From Psychrobacillus mangrovi (GTDB taxonomy: Bacteria; Bacillota; Bacilli; Bacillales_A; Planococcaceae), in the NCBI RefSeq assembly GCF_037104765.1, contig NZ_JBAWSY010000003.1, positions 62,001 through 126,000 of the forward strand: a stretch of 64,000 nucleotides of DNA. Direction: 5' to 3'. This document shows, piece by piece, positions 1-8,263 of this stretch. Below the pieces are notes generated by a model. The model was given only the letters and a program-made list of their open reading frames with translations, was not told the origin of the DNA and did not search any database. A program made the position numbers and the translations under genes. The first letter of the stretch is position 1. Each line of letters opens with the position of its first letter.

Positions 1-389
1 GAATCATCGGGGCTGCAACAGCTCTATTGTTGGCACCAAAGACAGGTACAGAGCTACGTGGAAATATTTCAACTCAAGCTAATCAATTAAAAGATAAAAC
101 AATCGATTTGTCTTCCACTGCAAAGGAGAAGACAACTCAATTGTCAAAACAATTACAAGAGCAATCGGGCCAAATTGTGGAAAAAGTAAAATCCATGAAA
201 GGTGCACCGACATCTCCTTTAGACGATGGAACTGCATCTTATGAAGGTGAGGAACCAATGGATTATATGGAAACCATCTCTCATACTACGGAAGAATTAA
301 ATGCAGAACAGGATAAGCAAGAAGAAAATACAACAGTAGTAGCGGAAGCAATTAAAGAGGCAATCGTAGATAACAAATCAAATAAATAA
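1..389 (+). CDS. ytxH: YtxH-family general stress protein, 5'-truncated by window edge
   Basis: The frame is open to the left edge (first full codon at base 3), so the start lies outside the window. The first visible residues, IIGAATALLLAPKTGTELR, are the end of a membrane segment followed by the APK-T/S-G signature of the YtxH family. About 115 hydrophilic, Lys/Glu/Gln-rich, probably helical residues follow. Family members are small single-span membrane proteins induced by general stress in Bacillus; their biochemical role is unknown. In B. subtilis ytxH lies just before aroA-ccpA, as here. The gene ends at TAA 387-389, followed at once by a terminator. Confidence 0.8.
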   Translation, partial: IIGAATALLLAPKTGTELRGNISTQANQLKDKTIDLSSTAKEKTTQLSKQLQEQSGQIVEKVKSMKGAPTSPLDDGTASYEGEEPMDYMETISHTTEELNAEQDKQEENTTVVAEAIKEAIVDNKSNK

Positions 390-393
390 ATTG

Positions 394-432
394 AAAAGTG
401 GTAGTCCCTTAGAGTAGGGATTACCACTTTTT
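394..432 (+). terminator. Rho-independent terminator of the ytxH-like gene
   Basis: A stem of about 15 bp (AAAAGTGGTAGTCCCT pairing with AGGGATTACCACTTTT, one bulge) starts four bases after the stop codon and runs into a short T tract. Confidence 0.85.
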
Positions 433-470
433 ACTGTTAAGGTTATTAATTGAAACTTAGGGAGTAGAAT

Positions 471-544
471 ACGGATGTGTGCTTGCCGCACGCTAGACAT
501 AAGCCTCCGTAAGATGAATCGCTCCTTTGTCACTCCACATCCTG
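471..544 (+). repeat. Intergenic repeat family A, copy 1
   Basis: Begins ACGGATGTGTGCTTGCCGCA and runs to CACTCCACATCC. It matches, with substitutions, the copies at 772, 10061 and 10443. This copy lacks the right-hand part present in the copy at 772. It lies in the 650-bp gap 390-1039, which holds the ytxH terminator, four repeat copies and AT-rich spacer but no credible gene. Confidence 0.75.
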
Positions 545-609
545 TATTGAGATTATTTATTAACAATACATTAATAGAATCTACTTTATTACGTCAAGAG
601 GATATACTG

Positions 610-707
610 GCATTCGTGCCTTACGAGCCGCATGACGTGCCGTATGAGACAGCGAAATGCGCTTGCTCATACAGCGGCTCATGCGGACGTGCGGCAAGCA
701 CGAATGA
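610..707 (+). repeat. Intergenic repeat family B, copy 1 (long imperfect palindrome)
   Basis: A 98-bp unit bounded by GCATTCGTGC and GCACGAATGC-like ends. Inside, CCGCATG...CGTATGAG (left) pairs with CTCATAC...CATGCGG (right), so nearly the whole unit can fold on itself. A close copy lies at 10280-10378 and a short derivative at 976-1017. Confidence 0.75.
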
Positions 708-771
708 CTATAGTTGGTGATGTATCTGTTCAAGTCTATGTATATAATTTGTACTTAGAGATTAGAAACTC

Positions 772-893
772 TGATGTGCGCTTGCCGCACGCTACGCATG
801 AGCCTCCGCAGGATGAGTCGCTCCTACGTCGCTCCCACATCCTTTACGGGGTCTCATTCTTCGCGCTCTTGCGGCGTGTAAGGCGCACATCCT
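772..893 (+). repeat. Intergenic repeat family A, copy 2 (full length)
   Basis: The longest A copy. It opens with GATGTGCGC and closes with GCGCACATC, giving 9-bp terminal inverted repeats. The right half (CCTTTACGGGG..CTCATTCTTC) is shared with the copy at 10061. The spacer before it (about 708-771) is almost identical to the spacer before the copy at 10443. Confidence 0.75.
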
Positions 894-975
894 GAAGACA
901 TCCCAACGAATTTGAAGAATTATCTAAGAAACATTCCTATATCCTGTTAATTACATTTTATAGAGAGTACACACT

Positions 976-1017
976 GGCATTCGTACCTTTCTAGCCGTAT
1001 GAGCCAGCGCGAATGCC
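976..1017 (+). repeat. Intergenic repeat family B, copy 2 (internally deleted)
   Basis: It keeps both ends (GGCATTCGTACC and GCGCGAATGCC) and a scrap of the centre (AGCCGTATGAG) but has lost about 55 bp of the interior. It looks like an internal-deletion derivative of the copy at 610. Confidence 0.65.
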
Positions 1018-1039
1018 TATACATAAGTAACATTCAAGT

Positions 1040-3181
1040 TTACTTATGATTAAATACTATTTCTAAATGATCTCCTCCAAATATTTCTTCGTCGAAACCG
1101 GATGCTTGCCCATTTTTCAATATTTGAAATGAGCTAGCAAACTCAGGCAATGTCCAATTGGAAAAACGAAATACATCTTGATAGATCCAAGGAGATGTAT
1201 TTATTTCTTGCCATTGAAGTATGGAGCCATTTGGAATGATGTCCTGATAGGAAAGATTAACATCACCTGCTGTAACAATGGCACACTCCTTAACCAATTC
1301 AACTTCCTCATTTTGAAAGATAACTTTAATTCGATTTTCTAGCCTATTATCTAGCTTATAGGCAATCTCTTGCAGAGAAGGTGCACTTACATTTTTTATT
1401 TGTACTACGTCATTGTCTTGGATTGGGTATTGCAGTTTCACTGGATTGTCATTTAACAGCATGATAGAAGTAAAATCAGGTATATAGTGATTCTTTTCAT
1501 TTATTGTAATTGTATAAGGTTTTAACTGCGTAAGGTAGTCTTCTTTTTTTATAGCTATTAATACTTGTTCTAAGGTTTGGGGAGTATCTACTATAACTTT
1601 GTCCCTTTCTTTCAAAGGTGTATCGAGAGAGACGTTCTCACCATTTACACGTACTTTAGGTTCCACGATGTGCATAACACCTTGGATGGTAACAGTTTTA
1701 ACAGATGCATCATCAAGCAAATCACGAACAGTAGCTTCTCCAGGCTTTCCATCTTGACCTTCCAATAACTCAATCTGATCATTACTTTGAATGATTGTTT
1801 TCGTATTTGCTTCCTTTCCGTTTAAATGAATGATTGCTGGTTTTCCATGTTCACCGGGAATATAAATATCTTGTCCATTTACTTGAACAGCAAGGGCAGC
1901 TCCAGGTTTTCCATATAGTATTCTAGTAGAAATGTTTGCTGCAAGTAGAGCGTCTCCAACGGTCATTTCCTTCAATTCGAAAAGACGTACTATTTGATTA
2001 TTCACTTCGACAGACATGTATTGAATAGGTGCTCGCTTTGCGGCTATAGCTATACCGATCGGTGTAACAAGCTCAGGTGTTACCGGAATATGTTCTTCTT
2101 TTGTTAAGTTTTGTATAGCGTCTATTCCACGAACAGCTACTCGATTTTCAGGAAGGTTTAATTTTTCCGCAAGGATAGAAGTAAGCGCAGGAGTCAAACT
2201 TCCTCCACCAACTAACATCACTGCTTTCGTAGGTTTGTTATTGTTCAATCGAAGTATTTCAGAAGAAATAGAAGCAGCTAACACTTGGGTTGCTGGCCGA
2301 ATAACATTGATTACTTCTTCCTTTGGTATTTCCTGATCAAAACCTAAAATATCTTGAATATGTATGAAATCGTTTTGATTAATAGATCTCTTTGCCTCTT
2401 CTGCAAAAGGAAAGTCCAATAAATAATGATCGCTTAATGATTCTGTTATTTCATCTCCGGCTATTGGAACCATTCCATAAGCTACAATAGTTCCATGATT
2501 CGTGATAGCGATATCTGAAGTTCCTGCACCTATATCTACTAATGCCACATTTAAACGTCTCATAGATGTAGGAATTAAAACATTAATTGCTGCTATTGGT
2601 TCAAGTGTCAAAGCTTCCATTTCTAAACCAGCACGTTTTAATGCGGATAGTAACGATTCAACGACTACCCGTGGTAAGAAAGTAGCAATTACCTCTATGG
2701 AAGCTTCAGCACCTTGCTGATCAACCAAGCTACCAATTTCTTCTCCATCCAGACGATAGTATAATACACTGTATCCAACACAATAATAATGGCTAGATTG
2801 CTTATCTATATCTTTTTGTACTAAATTAGTTTGTGCTTTTTGAACGGCGGAAAGCTCCAAGCGACTAATATCTTCCTCAGAAAAAATGGGTCTATTTTTT
2901 ATATCCATTTGAACAGATGCTTGTTCTGTTTTCAAAGCTCTTCCAGCAGCTGCCACACTTACTTTTTCAAGTGGACCATGCTTTTCTTCTAGCTTTGTTT
3001 TGATAGAGATGATTGCTTCTGCTACTTTTAGTACATTATGTATTTGACCATCAACCATTGCACGTTCTTTGTGTTCTTCTACTAAAATATCTACAACATG
3101 AAATGCTTGGTCGCGTTCTTCTAAAATAATTCCAACTACAGATCTAGTACCAATATCGAGAGCAAATAACTTAGTTACCAA
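1040..3181 (-). CDS. FtsA-like actin-family ATPase with long C-terminal extension
   Basis: A 713-residue protein starting at TTG, with AAGGACG about nine bases upstream; an in-frame GTG three codons earlier sits too close to that ribosome site. The first 385 residues have an actin/FtsA-type ATPase fold: phosphate-1 motif LDIGTRSVVG (8-17), phosphate-2 LVDIGAGTSDIA (214-225) and adenosine motif MLVGGGSLT (322-330). Residues 390-713 are unlike FtsA and contain several short NG...D modules that resemble beta-grasp units. Classical FtsA is about 430 residues and sits beside ftsZ, so this is a paralogue of unknown role. It is transcribed divergently from aroA. The ATPase fold is sure; any division role is inferred. 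Confidence 0.8.
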   Translation of the reverse strand: MVTKLFALDIGTRSVVGIILEERDQAFHVVDILVEEHKERAMVDGQIHNVLKVAEAIISIKTKLEEKHGPLEKVSVAAAGRALKTEQASVQMDIKNRPIFSEEDISRLELSAVQKAQTNLVQKDIDKQSSHYYCVGYSVLYYRLDGEEIGSLVDQQGAEASIEVIATFLPRVVVESLLSALKRAGLEMEALTLEPIAAINVLIPTSMRRLNVALVDIGAGTSDIAITNHGTIVAYGMVPIAGDEITESLSDHYLLDFPFAEEAKRSINQNDFIHIQDILGFDQEIPKEEVINVIRPATQVLAASISSEILRLNNNKPTKAVMLVGGGSLTPALTSILAEKLNLPENRVAVRGIDAIQNLTKEEHIPVTPELVTPIGIAIAAKRAPIQYMSVEVNNQIVRLFELKEMTVGDALLAANISTRILYGKPGAALAVQVNGQDIYIPGEHGKPAIIHLNGKEANTKTIIQSNDQIELLEGQDGKPGEATVRDLLDDASVKTVTIQGVMHIVEPKVRVNGENVSLDTPLKERDKVIVDTPQTLEQVLIAIKKEDYLTQLKPYTITINEKNHYIPDFTSIMLLNDNPVKLQYPIQDNDVVQIKNVSAPSLQEIAYKLDNRLENRIKVIFQNEEVELVKECAIVTAGDVNLSYQDIIPNGSILQWQEINTSPWIYQDVFRFSNWTLPEFASSFQILKNGQASGFDEEIFGGDHLEIVFNHK

Positions 3182-3241
3182 ATTCTCACGTCCTTTTTTA
3201 GATAAACACTTTAGCGAGTTGAAGTGCTAAAATAAAAAAGC

Positions 3242-3270
3242 GTGACATTCTCGCTATCATTGTTTATAAT
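3242..3270 (+). promoter_or_regulatory. Sigma-A promoter for aroA
   Basis: GTGACA (3242-3247), 17-bp spacer, perfect TATAAT (3265-3270), about 77 bp before the aroA start. Its position rules out the longer reading frame that begins at 3242. Confidence 0.65.
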
Positions 3271-3346
3271 ATGTCTTATCACTAAAATGTATCATAATTT
3301 TCAGGCGATAGAAAGTGTCGATGAAGAGAAAGAGAGGAGAAGTATC

Positions 3347-4432
3347 ATGAGTCATATTGATTTAGATGGATTACGCGCACGTGTAGATGAGATTAACGTA
3401 GAAATTCTACAGTTAATTAACGAAAGAGCTGGGGTAGTACAAGAGATTGGTAGAGTAAAAGAAAAGCAAGGTGTAAACAGATACGATCCACTTCGTGAAC
3501 GACACATGCTAGATTACTTAAAAGAGAGTAATTCTGGTCCTTTGCCACAATCCACTGTTGAGCATATTTTCAAGGAAATTTTTAAAACAGCATTAGAATT
3601 GCAAGTGGATGATCAAAAGAAAGCACTACTTGTTTCACGTAAAAAGAAATCATCCGATACAATCGTTGAAATTAACGGTGAGAAAATAGGAACCGGGGCA
3701 CCATCCTTTGTATTTGGACCTTGTGCAGTTGAATCCTATACGCAAGTAGCAGAAGTAGCTGCTGCGATTCAATCAAAAGGTTTAAAATTAATAAGAGGTG
3801 GCGCATATAAACCACGTACTTCACCTTATGATTTCCAAGGACTTGGATTAGAAGGTTTAAAAATCTTAAAACAAATTTCACAAGAATATGGCCTAGCTGT
3901 TGTATCGGAAATTGTTACTCCTAGCCATTTAGAAGAAGCACTTGACTATGTTGATGTTGTGCAAGTAGGTGCTCGTAATATGCAAAACTTCGAATTATTA
4001 AAAGCAGTAGGTTCAATAAATAAACCGGTTTTACTAAAAAGAGGTATCGCTGCTACATTAGATGAATTTATTCATGCAGCTGAATACATCATTTCTCAAG
4101 GAAATGACCAAATCATCTTATGTGAACGAGGCATTCGTACGTACGAAAGAGCAACAAGAAATACATTAGATATTTCTGCTGTTCCTATATTAAAACAAGA
4201 AACACATTTACCAGTATTTGTTGATGTAACACATTCAACTGGTCGAAGAGATATTCTATTACCTGCTGCTAAAGCTGCTATTGCTATTGGTGCTGACGGT
4301 GTTATGGCTGAAGTTCATCCAGATCCAGCTGTTGCATTATCGGACGCAGCTCAGCAAATGAATTTACAACAGTTTGATGAATTTTATGATTCATTACAAA
4401 AATTCATGAAAACTCATGAAGTGCATGCATAA
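3347..4432 (+). CDS. aroA: Chorismate mutase-DAHP synthase fusion
   Basis: A 361-residue bifunctional enzyme for the first step of aromatic amino acid synthesis, condensing phosphoenolpyruvate with erythrose 4-phosphate. Residues 1-85 form an AroQ-type chorismate mutase helix bundle (LDGLRARVDEIN, ERAGVVQEIGRVK), which in Bacillus acts as the allosteric sensor for chorismate/prephenate. Residues 105-355 are the KDO8PS-like DAHP synthase barrel, with KPRTSP (155-160), likely metal ligands Cys126, His296, Glu322 and Asp333, and DVTHSTGRRD. The ATG at 3347 follows GAGAGGAGAAG; a longer frame from 3242 would run through the promoter. The symbol follows B. subtilis usage; in other species aroA means EPSP synthase. 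Confidence 0.95.
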   Translation: MSHIDLDGLRARVDEINVEILQLINERAGVVQEIGRVKEKQGVNRYDPLRERHMLDYLKESNSGPLPQSTVEHIFKEIFKTALELQVDDQKKALLVSRKKKSSDTIVEINGEKIGTGAPSFVFGPCAVESYTQVAEVAAAIQSKGLKLIRGGAYKPRTSPYDFQGLGLEGLKILKQISQEYGLAVVSEIVTPSHLEEALDYVDVVQVGARNMQNFELLKAVGSINKPVLLKRGIAATLDEFIHAAEYIISQGNDQIILCERGIRTYERATRNTLDISAVPILKQETHLPVFVDVTHSTGRRDILLPAAKAAIAIGADGVMAEVHPDPAVALSDAAQQMNLQQFDEFYDSLQKFMKTHEVHA

Positions 4433-4468
4433 ATAAAAAAATATAAAATTTTGACAGAGATTTGCCAC

Positions 4469-4496
4469 AAAACCGACTCTTTTTAGGGTCGGTTTT
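4469..4496 (+). terminator. Terminator after aroA
   Basis: Stem AAAACCGAC/GTCGGTTTT around an 10-base loop, ending in TTTT, 36 bases after the stop codon. Confidence 0.85.
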
Positions 4497-4505
4497 ACTA
4501 TTTGA

Positions 4506-4535
4506 TTGAAAGTTGCAGGGGAAATGAAGTATTAT
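4506..4535 (+). promoter_or_regulatory. Candidate promoter for ccpA
   Basis: TTGAAA (4506-4511), 18-bp spacer, TATTAT (4530-4535), about 40 bp before the ccpA start. A second TATAAT-like box at 4552 has no good -35 partner. Confidence 0.4.
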
Positions 4536-4576
4536 TTAAAGTATAATTATTCAGAGTAGTGAAGGAGGGGTATGCA

Positions 4577-5575
4577 TTGACTATTACTATATATGATGTA
4601 GCAAGAGAAGCAAATGTGTCGATGGCAACCGTTTCACGTGTAGTAAATGGAAACCAAAATGTAAAACCGGCAACACGTCAAAAAGTTTTAGCAGTAATAG
4701 AACGATTAGATTATCGTCCAAATGCAGTTGCTAGAGGATTAGCAAGTAAAAAAACAAAAACAGTTGGGGTAATTATCCCAGATATTTCAAATGTATTTTA
4801 TGCAGAGCTTGTGCGAGGTATAGAAGATATCGCGACGATGTACCGTTATAATATTATTTTAACGAATTCCGATCAACAAGAAGACAAAGAAGTACAGCTA
4901 TTATCCACTTTATTCAGTAAGCAAGTAGATGGAATTGTTATGATGAGTGACCAAGTAACAAAAGACATGCTACATGAGATGGAAAGATCTCAAGTGCCTA
5001 TTGTTTTAGCTGGAACAATTGAAACAACTAATGCATTTCCTTCTGTTAATATTGAATACCATGAAGCGGCAGTTGATGCGGTCAATCGCTTGCTTCAAAA
5101 CGGTCATAAACGAATTGCTTTTGTATCAGGCTCAATATCTTCGACCATTAATCGATTATACAAGCTTTCAGGCTACGAAAAGGCTTTGGACGCAGCAGGT
5201 ATTGAAATTGATTCAGATTTAATTGTTGGCGTTGAGAATACATATGACGACGGTCTTCTAGCTTGGGAGGAGCTAAGTAAATTAAAAAATCCTCCTACAG
5301 CAATTTTTGCAGGTAATGACGAAATAGCGATTGGATTAATCCATGGAGCACAAGACAGTGGATTAAAAGTTCCGGAAGACATTGAAGTGATTAGCTTTGA
5401 AAATTCCAAATTATCTCGAATGGTAAGACCGCAGCTAACGAGTGTCGTGTTACCTTTATACGACATTGGAGCAGTTTCCATGAGACTATTAACGAAGTTT
5501 ATGAATAAAGAAAAAATTGATGAACATACAGTAGTACTTCCATATCGTATTGAAGAAAGAGATTCTGTAAAATAA
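4577..5575 (+). CDS. ccpA: Catabolite control protein A (LacI family)
   Basis: A 332-residue global regulator that, with HPr-Ser-P, binds cre boxes to repress or activate carbon genes. The N-terminal HTH (ITIYDVAREANVSMATVS, residues 3-20) and hinge helix (VARGLASKKT) match B. subtilis CcpA almost exactly. The periplasmic-binding-like core keeps VGVIIPDIS, ATMYRYNIIL and the C-terminal DIGAVSMRLLTK. I chose TTG at 4577 because a strong AAGGAGGGG (4562-4570) ends six bases before it and the N-terminus then fits the family; the GTG at 4559 lies before that site. It follows aroA as in B. subtilis. Probable targets in this window are the cre boxes at 15973, 28218 and 62653. Confidence 0.97.
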   Translation: MTITIYDVAREANVSMATVSRVVNGNQNVKPATRQKVLAVIERLDYRPNAVARGLASKKTKTVGVIIPDISNVFYAELVRGIEDIATMYRYNIILTNSDQQEDKEVQLLSTLFSKQVDGIVMMSDQVTKDMLHEMERSQVPIVLAGTIETTNAFPSVNIEYHEAAVDAVNRLLQNGHKRIAFVSGSISSTINRLYKLSGYEKALDAAGIEIDSDLIVGVENTYDDGLLAWEELSKLKNPPTAIFAGNDEIAIGLIHGAQDSGLKVPEDIEVISFENSKLSRMVRPQLTSVVLPLYDIGAVSMRLLTKFMNKEKIDEHTVVLPYRIEERDSVK

Positions 5576-5585
5576 TTTATAATTG

Positions 5586-5624
5586 AAAAACACCAGTACC
5601 TTCTAAGCTACTGGTGTTTTTTGT
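5586..5624. terminator. Bidirectional terminator between ccpA and acuC
   Basis: AAAAACACCAGTA pairs with TACTGGTGTTTTTT, with A and T runs on the two sides, so it can end both converging transcripts. It overlaps the last codons of acuC. Confidence 0.85.
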
Positions 5625-6783
5625 ATGATTGCTGTTGCCTTAGTAAGAATAACGCTTTATCTAGCATTTGATTATTTTTTTCTGTAATTTCCGCTTTACG
5701 AGGTATTGGTTCGTATAATGGATTTGGATCCATCCATGTAGGAATTAAAGGGATAGGGGACTCCTTAGACCAACGCTCGAGCCAGGCTTTCGGTAATCCG
5801 CCTTCAGGTGTCCTAATGTCATTCATTTCCATCCAAAGTAATGACCAAGCACGAGGTACTACTCTCCATATATCATAACCACCGCCACCAACAGCAATCC
5901 ATTTTCCGTCACAATATTTATGTGCCAACTCATGTGCCAGTTTAGGAATTTCTTGATATATTTTCATCGTTCCATATAAATGTGTTAGTGGGTCAAAATA
6001 ATGTGCATCTGCGCCATTTTGACTTAAAATAACATCTGGTTTAAATGATTCTATAATCTCGTTCAGGGCTGTACGGTAAACCTCTAAAAATGAATCATCC
6101 TCCGTAAAAGCGTCTATCGGAAAATTAAAAGAGGTGCCATATCCTTCTCCAGAACCTCTTTCTGTAATATTACCTGTACCAGGGAATAGATATCTTCCCG
6201 TTTCATGAATCGATATAGTACATACATTAGGATCATCATAAAAACTCCATTGAACACCATCGCCATGATGGGCATCTGTGTCTATGTATAGTACACGAGC
6301 ATTATATTTCTGTTGCATATATTTAATTGCAACTGAACTATCATTATATACACAGAAACCCGATGCTCTTCCTTTAAACCCATGATGAAGACCACCGCCT
6401 AAATTGAGGGCATGTGATGCTTTACCTTCCATCACATAATCTACAGCAGTCAGTGTTCCACCTACTAAACTAGCACTAGCTTCATGCATATGTGGGAAGA
6501 TAGGCGTATCTTCTGTACCAATACCATAGCTTTCATATATATTAGTATCGGAATTCTCTAAACTTGCTTTTTTAACAATTTCAATATACTGAGGGTCGTG
6601 TACTAAGCTTAACTCTTCCTCCGTAGCAGTTCTTGGGGCTACTATATCCGATAATGATAATGCATTCATTTCTTTTAATAAATCAACAGTTAATGTTAAT
6701 CGTTTTTGGTTAAATGGATGCGTGTCAGAAAACTTATATCCTAACTGGTCATCTGAAAATATAAATACGGCATTTTTTTTCAT
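5608..6783 (-). CDS. acuC: Acetoin utilization protein AcuC, class I-type protein deacetylase
   Basis: A 391-residue Zn-dependent deacetylase of the HDAC superfamily. In B. subtilis AcuC removes the acetyl group from acetyl-CoA synthetase and reactivates it. Conserved features are GGGLHHGF (129-136) with the catalytic His pair, DTDAHHGDG (168-176) with probable Zn ligands Asp170 and His172, the third ligand Asp259 in NGADA, and the oxyanion Tyr303 in GGGGYD. Its ATG overlaps the TGA of acuB by four bases (6780-6783), so the two are translationally coupled. It is the last gene of the leftward acuA-acuB-acuC operon. Confidence 0.96.
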   Translation of the reverse strand: MKKNAVFIFSDDQLGYKFSDTHPFNQKRLTLTVDLLKEMNALSLSDIVAPRTATEEELSLVHDPQYIEIVKKASLENSDTNIYESYGIGTEDTPIFPHMHEASASLVGGTLTAVDYVMEGKASHALNLGGGLHHGFKGRASGFCVYNDSSVAIKYMQQKYNARVLYIDTDAHHGDGVQWSFYDDPNVCTISIHETGRYLFPGTGNITERGSGEGYGTSFNFPIDAFTEDDSFLEVYRTALNEIIESFKPDVILSQNGADAHYFDPLTHLYGTMKIYQEIPKLAHELAHKYCDGKWIAVGGGGYDIWRVVPRAWSLLWMEMNDIRTPEGGLPKAWLERWSKESPIPLIPTWMDPNPLYEPIPRKAEITEKNNQMLDKALFLLRQQQSYKKHQ

Positions 6784-7427
6784 ATGTTCATTCCCGGATG
6801 GTTAGGCCATAATACCTCGAATCCTTCTGCTTTTATTGCTTCAATAAGTTTAAGGGGATTCATAGTCTTAACACGTAATACTAATATTTTGTGATCATTT
6901 TGCATTTTATCGGGATATACAAGAACACTCAATACATTCAACTTCTGTTCGTAGAAAATTTTTGACACCTCAAATAATACTCCAGTCCTATTAGGAACAC
7001 GTACTTCGATTTGCGATCCAGGTTGATGTACTCCAGTTAGTTCGATAAATTTATACAATAAGTCAGATTCAGTTATCATTCCGACCAATTTACCTTTACT
7101 GACTATTGGCAGACATCCGATTCGATTATCATAAAAAATACTTGCTGTTTCTTCTACAAAATCTAAGGGATGACCTGTAATGGGGTTTTTTGTCATAATT
7201 TCATCTAATGGCCGATCATATATATCATTATGAAGAACACTTTGTAGAGTGGAAGGGGTTGCTTCTTTTAAATCTCTGTCCGTAACCACTCCAACAACTT
7301 CTCGTTCATTGTTTATGATAGGTAAGTGGCGTATTTTTTTTTCATTTAATAGCGTGATTGCATCTTTGATAGTATGTGAAGGGGTTAATGTTGGTACCGA
7401 TGTATTCATAATTTCTTCTACTAACAT
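6780..7427 (-). CDS. acuB: AcuB, CBS-pair and ACT domain protein
   Basis: A 215-residue cytoplasmic protein. Two CBS domains (about 1-60 and 75-130; VVGVVTDRDLKEA and KLVGMITESDLLYK) probably bind adenine nucleotides, and a C-terminal ACT-like domain (about 137-210, IEVRVPNRTGVLFEVS) follows. It lies between the acetyltransferase acuA and the deacetylase acuC in the conserved acuABC operon, but its precise role is not established; sensing energy state for the acetylation cycle is inference. AAAAGGAG precedes the ATG. It follows acuA by 38 bp and overlaps acuC by four bases. Confidence 0.93.
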   Translation of the reverse strand: MLVEEIMNTSVPTLTPSHTIKDAITLLNEKKIRHLPIINNEREVVGVVTDRDLKEATPSTLQSVLHNDIYDRPLDEIMTKNPITGHPLDFVEETASIFYDNRIGCLPIVSKGKLVGMITESDLLYKFIELTGVHQPGSQIEVRVPNRTGVLFEVSKIFYEQKLNVLSVLVYPDKMQNDHKILVLRVKTMNPLKLIEAIKAEGFEVLWPNHPGMNI

Positions 7428-7465
7428 TGGAATGAACTCCTTTTCTATCTGTATAGCTTTACCTT

Positions 7466-8098
7466 TTAATACATAAAACGATTCATAAAGCGTAGCTGAT
7501 CAAATTGCTGAATGGATTCATTGTCAACTCTTCTACCTATTTTAGCCATTAAGCAATTCGCAGGATGTGAACTTATTTCTGGGTCATCTGTTGCATAATA
7601 TTCGAGTCCACCAGCTTGCATCATTTTTTCCATAACTTTTCGATATTCCCAAACATTTAATCCTGTGCCTTTTAAATCCCAATGCCAATAATATTCTGTA
7701 GTGATTGTAATATAGTCTTCCATGGCATCATCCATCATAGAAACACGGAGTAGTGTTTTTCCTACACCAGTTCCTCGATATTTTGGAATTACTTCAATTG
7801 CACCTAGTTCTATTAAATTTTTCATATTACCTTGAGACCATCGCTCTAACGGATCAGGATAAAGAAACGTGCAGTATCCAACAATGGTATTTTGATCTCG
7901 AACAATAATAATTCTTCCTTCAGGTAGCTTAGCGATTTCAATGATTGCTTTGTGTTGTTGGGCAGGAGCCCTAAAGGATACTAGATCCTCATGAAATTCT
8001 AAATCAGCAATAACTTCTGAAGGTATTGGTCCTTCGATAGTAACAGTACCATGCTCTGTTTCTAATTCCGTAGCATTATACTTTTTTGTGTGTATCAC
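7466..8098 (-). CDS. acuA: AcuA, GNAT acetyltransferase acting on acetyl-CoA synthetase
   Basis: A 210-residue GNAT-fold enzyme, the length of B. subtilis AcuA, which acetylates the active-site lysine of AcsA and switches it off. The acetyl-CoA-binding signature IPKYRGTGVGKTLL lies at about 105-118. The start is GTG, preceded by TAGGTGGTG at good spacing. It is the first gene of acuABC, divergent from acsA across a 165-bp gap, so the enzyme and its modifying pair share one control region. I found no convincing cre box in that gap, although the B. subtilis locus is CcpA-controlled. Confidence 0.95.
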   Translation of the reverse strand: MIHTKKYNATELETEHGTVTIEGPIPSEVIADLEFHEDLVSFRAPAQQHKAIIEIAKLPEGRIIIVRDQNTIVGYCTFLYPDPLERWSQGNMKNLIELGAIEVIPKYRGTGVGKTLLRVSMMDDAMEDYITITTEYYWHWDLKGTGLNVWEYRKVMEKMMQAGGLEYYATDDPEISSHPANCLMAKIGRRVDNESIQQFDQLRFMNRFMY

Positions 8099-8263
8099 AA
8101 ATTCACCACCTAAATATATAAATAAAATTATTATTTATTATACCTTATTTTAAAGTAGGAAGGTGCTTTCTCAACAAAATATAATAAAAGATTCGAAATA
8201 TTAGCAAAAGCAGAAAAAAGTATTGTAGAATGAAAGAGTATATTTATCGAAAGGGTGAAGAGG

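Noticed and set aside
475..895. Two overlapping reading frames (81 and 87 codons) in the gap after ytxH, and a similar one at 10145-10384
   Set aside because: They lie wholly inside the A and B repeats, have no ribosome site, and their amino acids (repeated Cys, Arg, Ser) follow the palindromes, not a protein family.
4559..4576. GTG start for ccpA six codons upstream
   Set aside because: It precedes and contains the AAGGAGGGG ribosome site; the TTG at 4577 gives the family N-terminus.
8099..8263. cre box expected between acuA and acsA
   Set aside because: I scanned both strands by eye against TGWAANCGNTNWCA and found no site with fewer than three mismatches.
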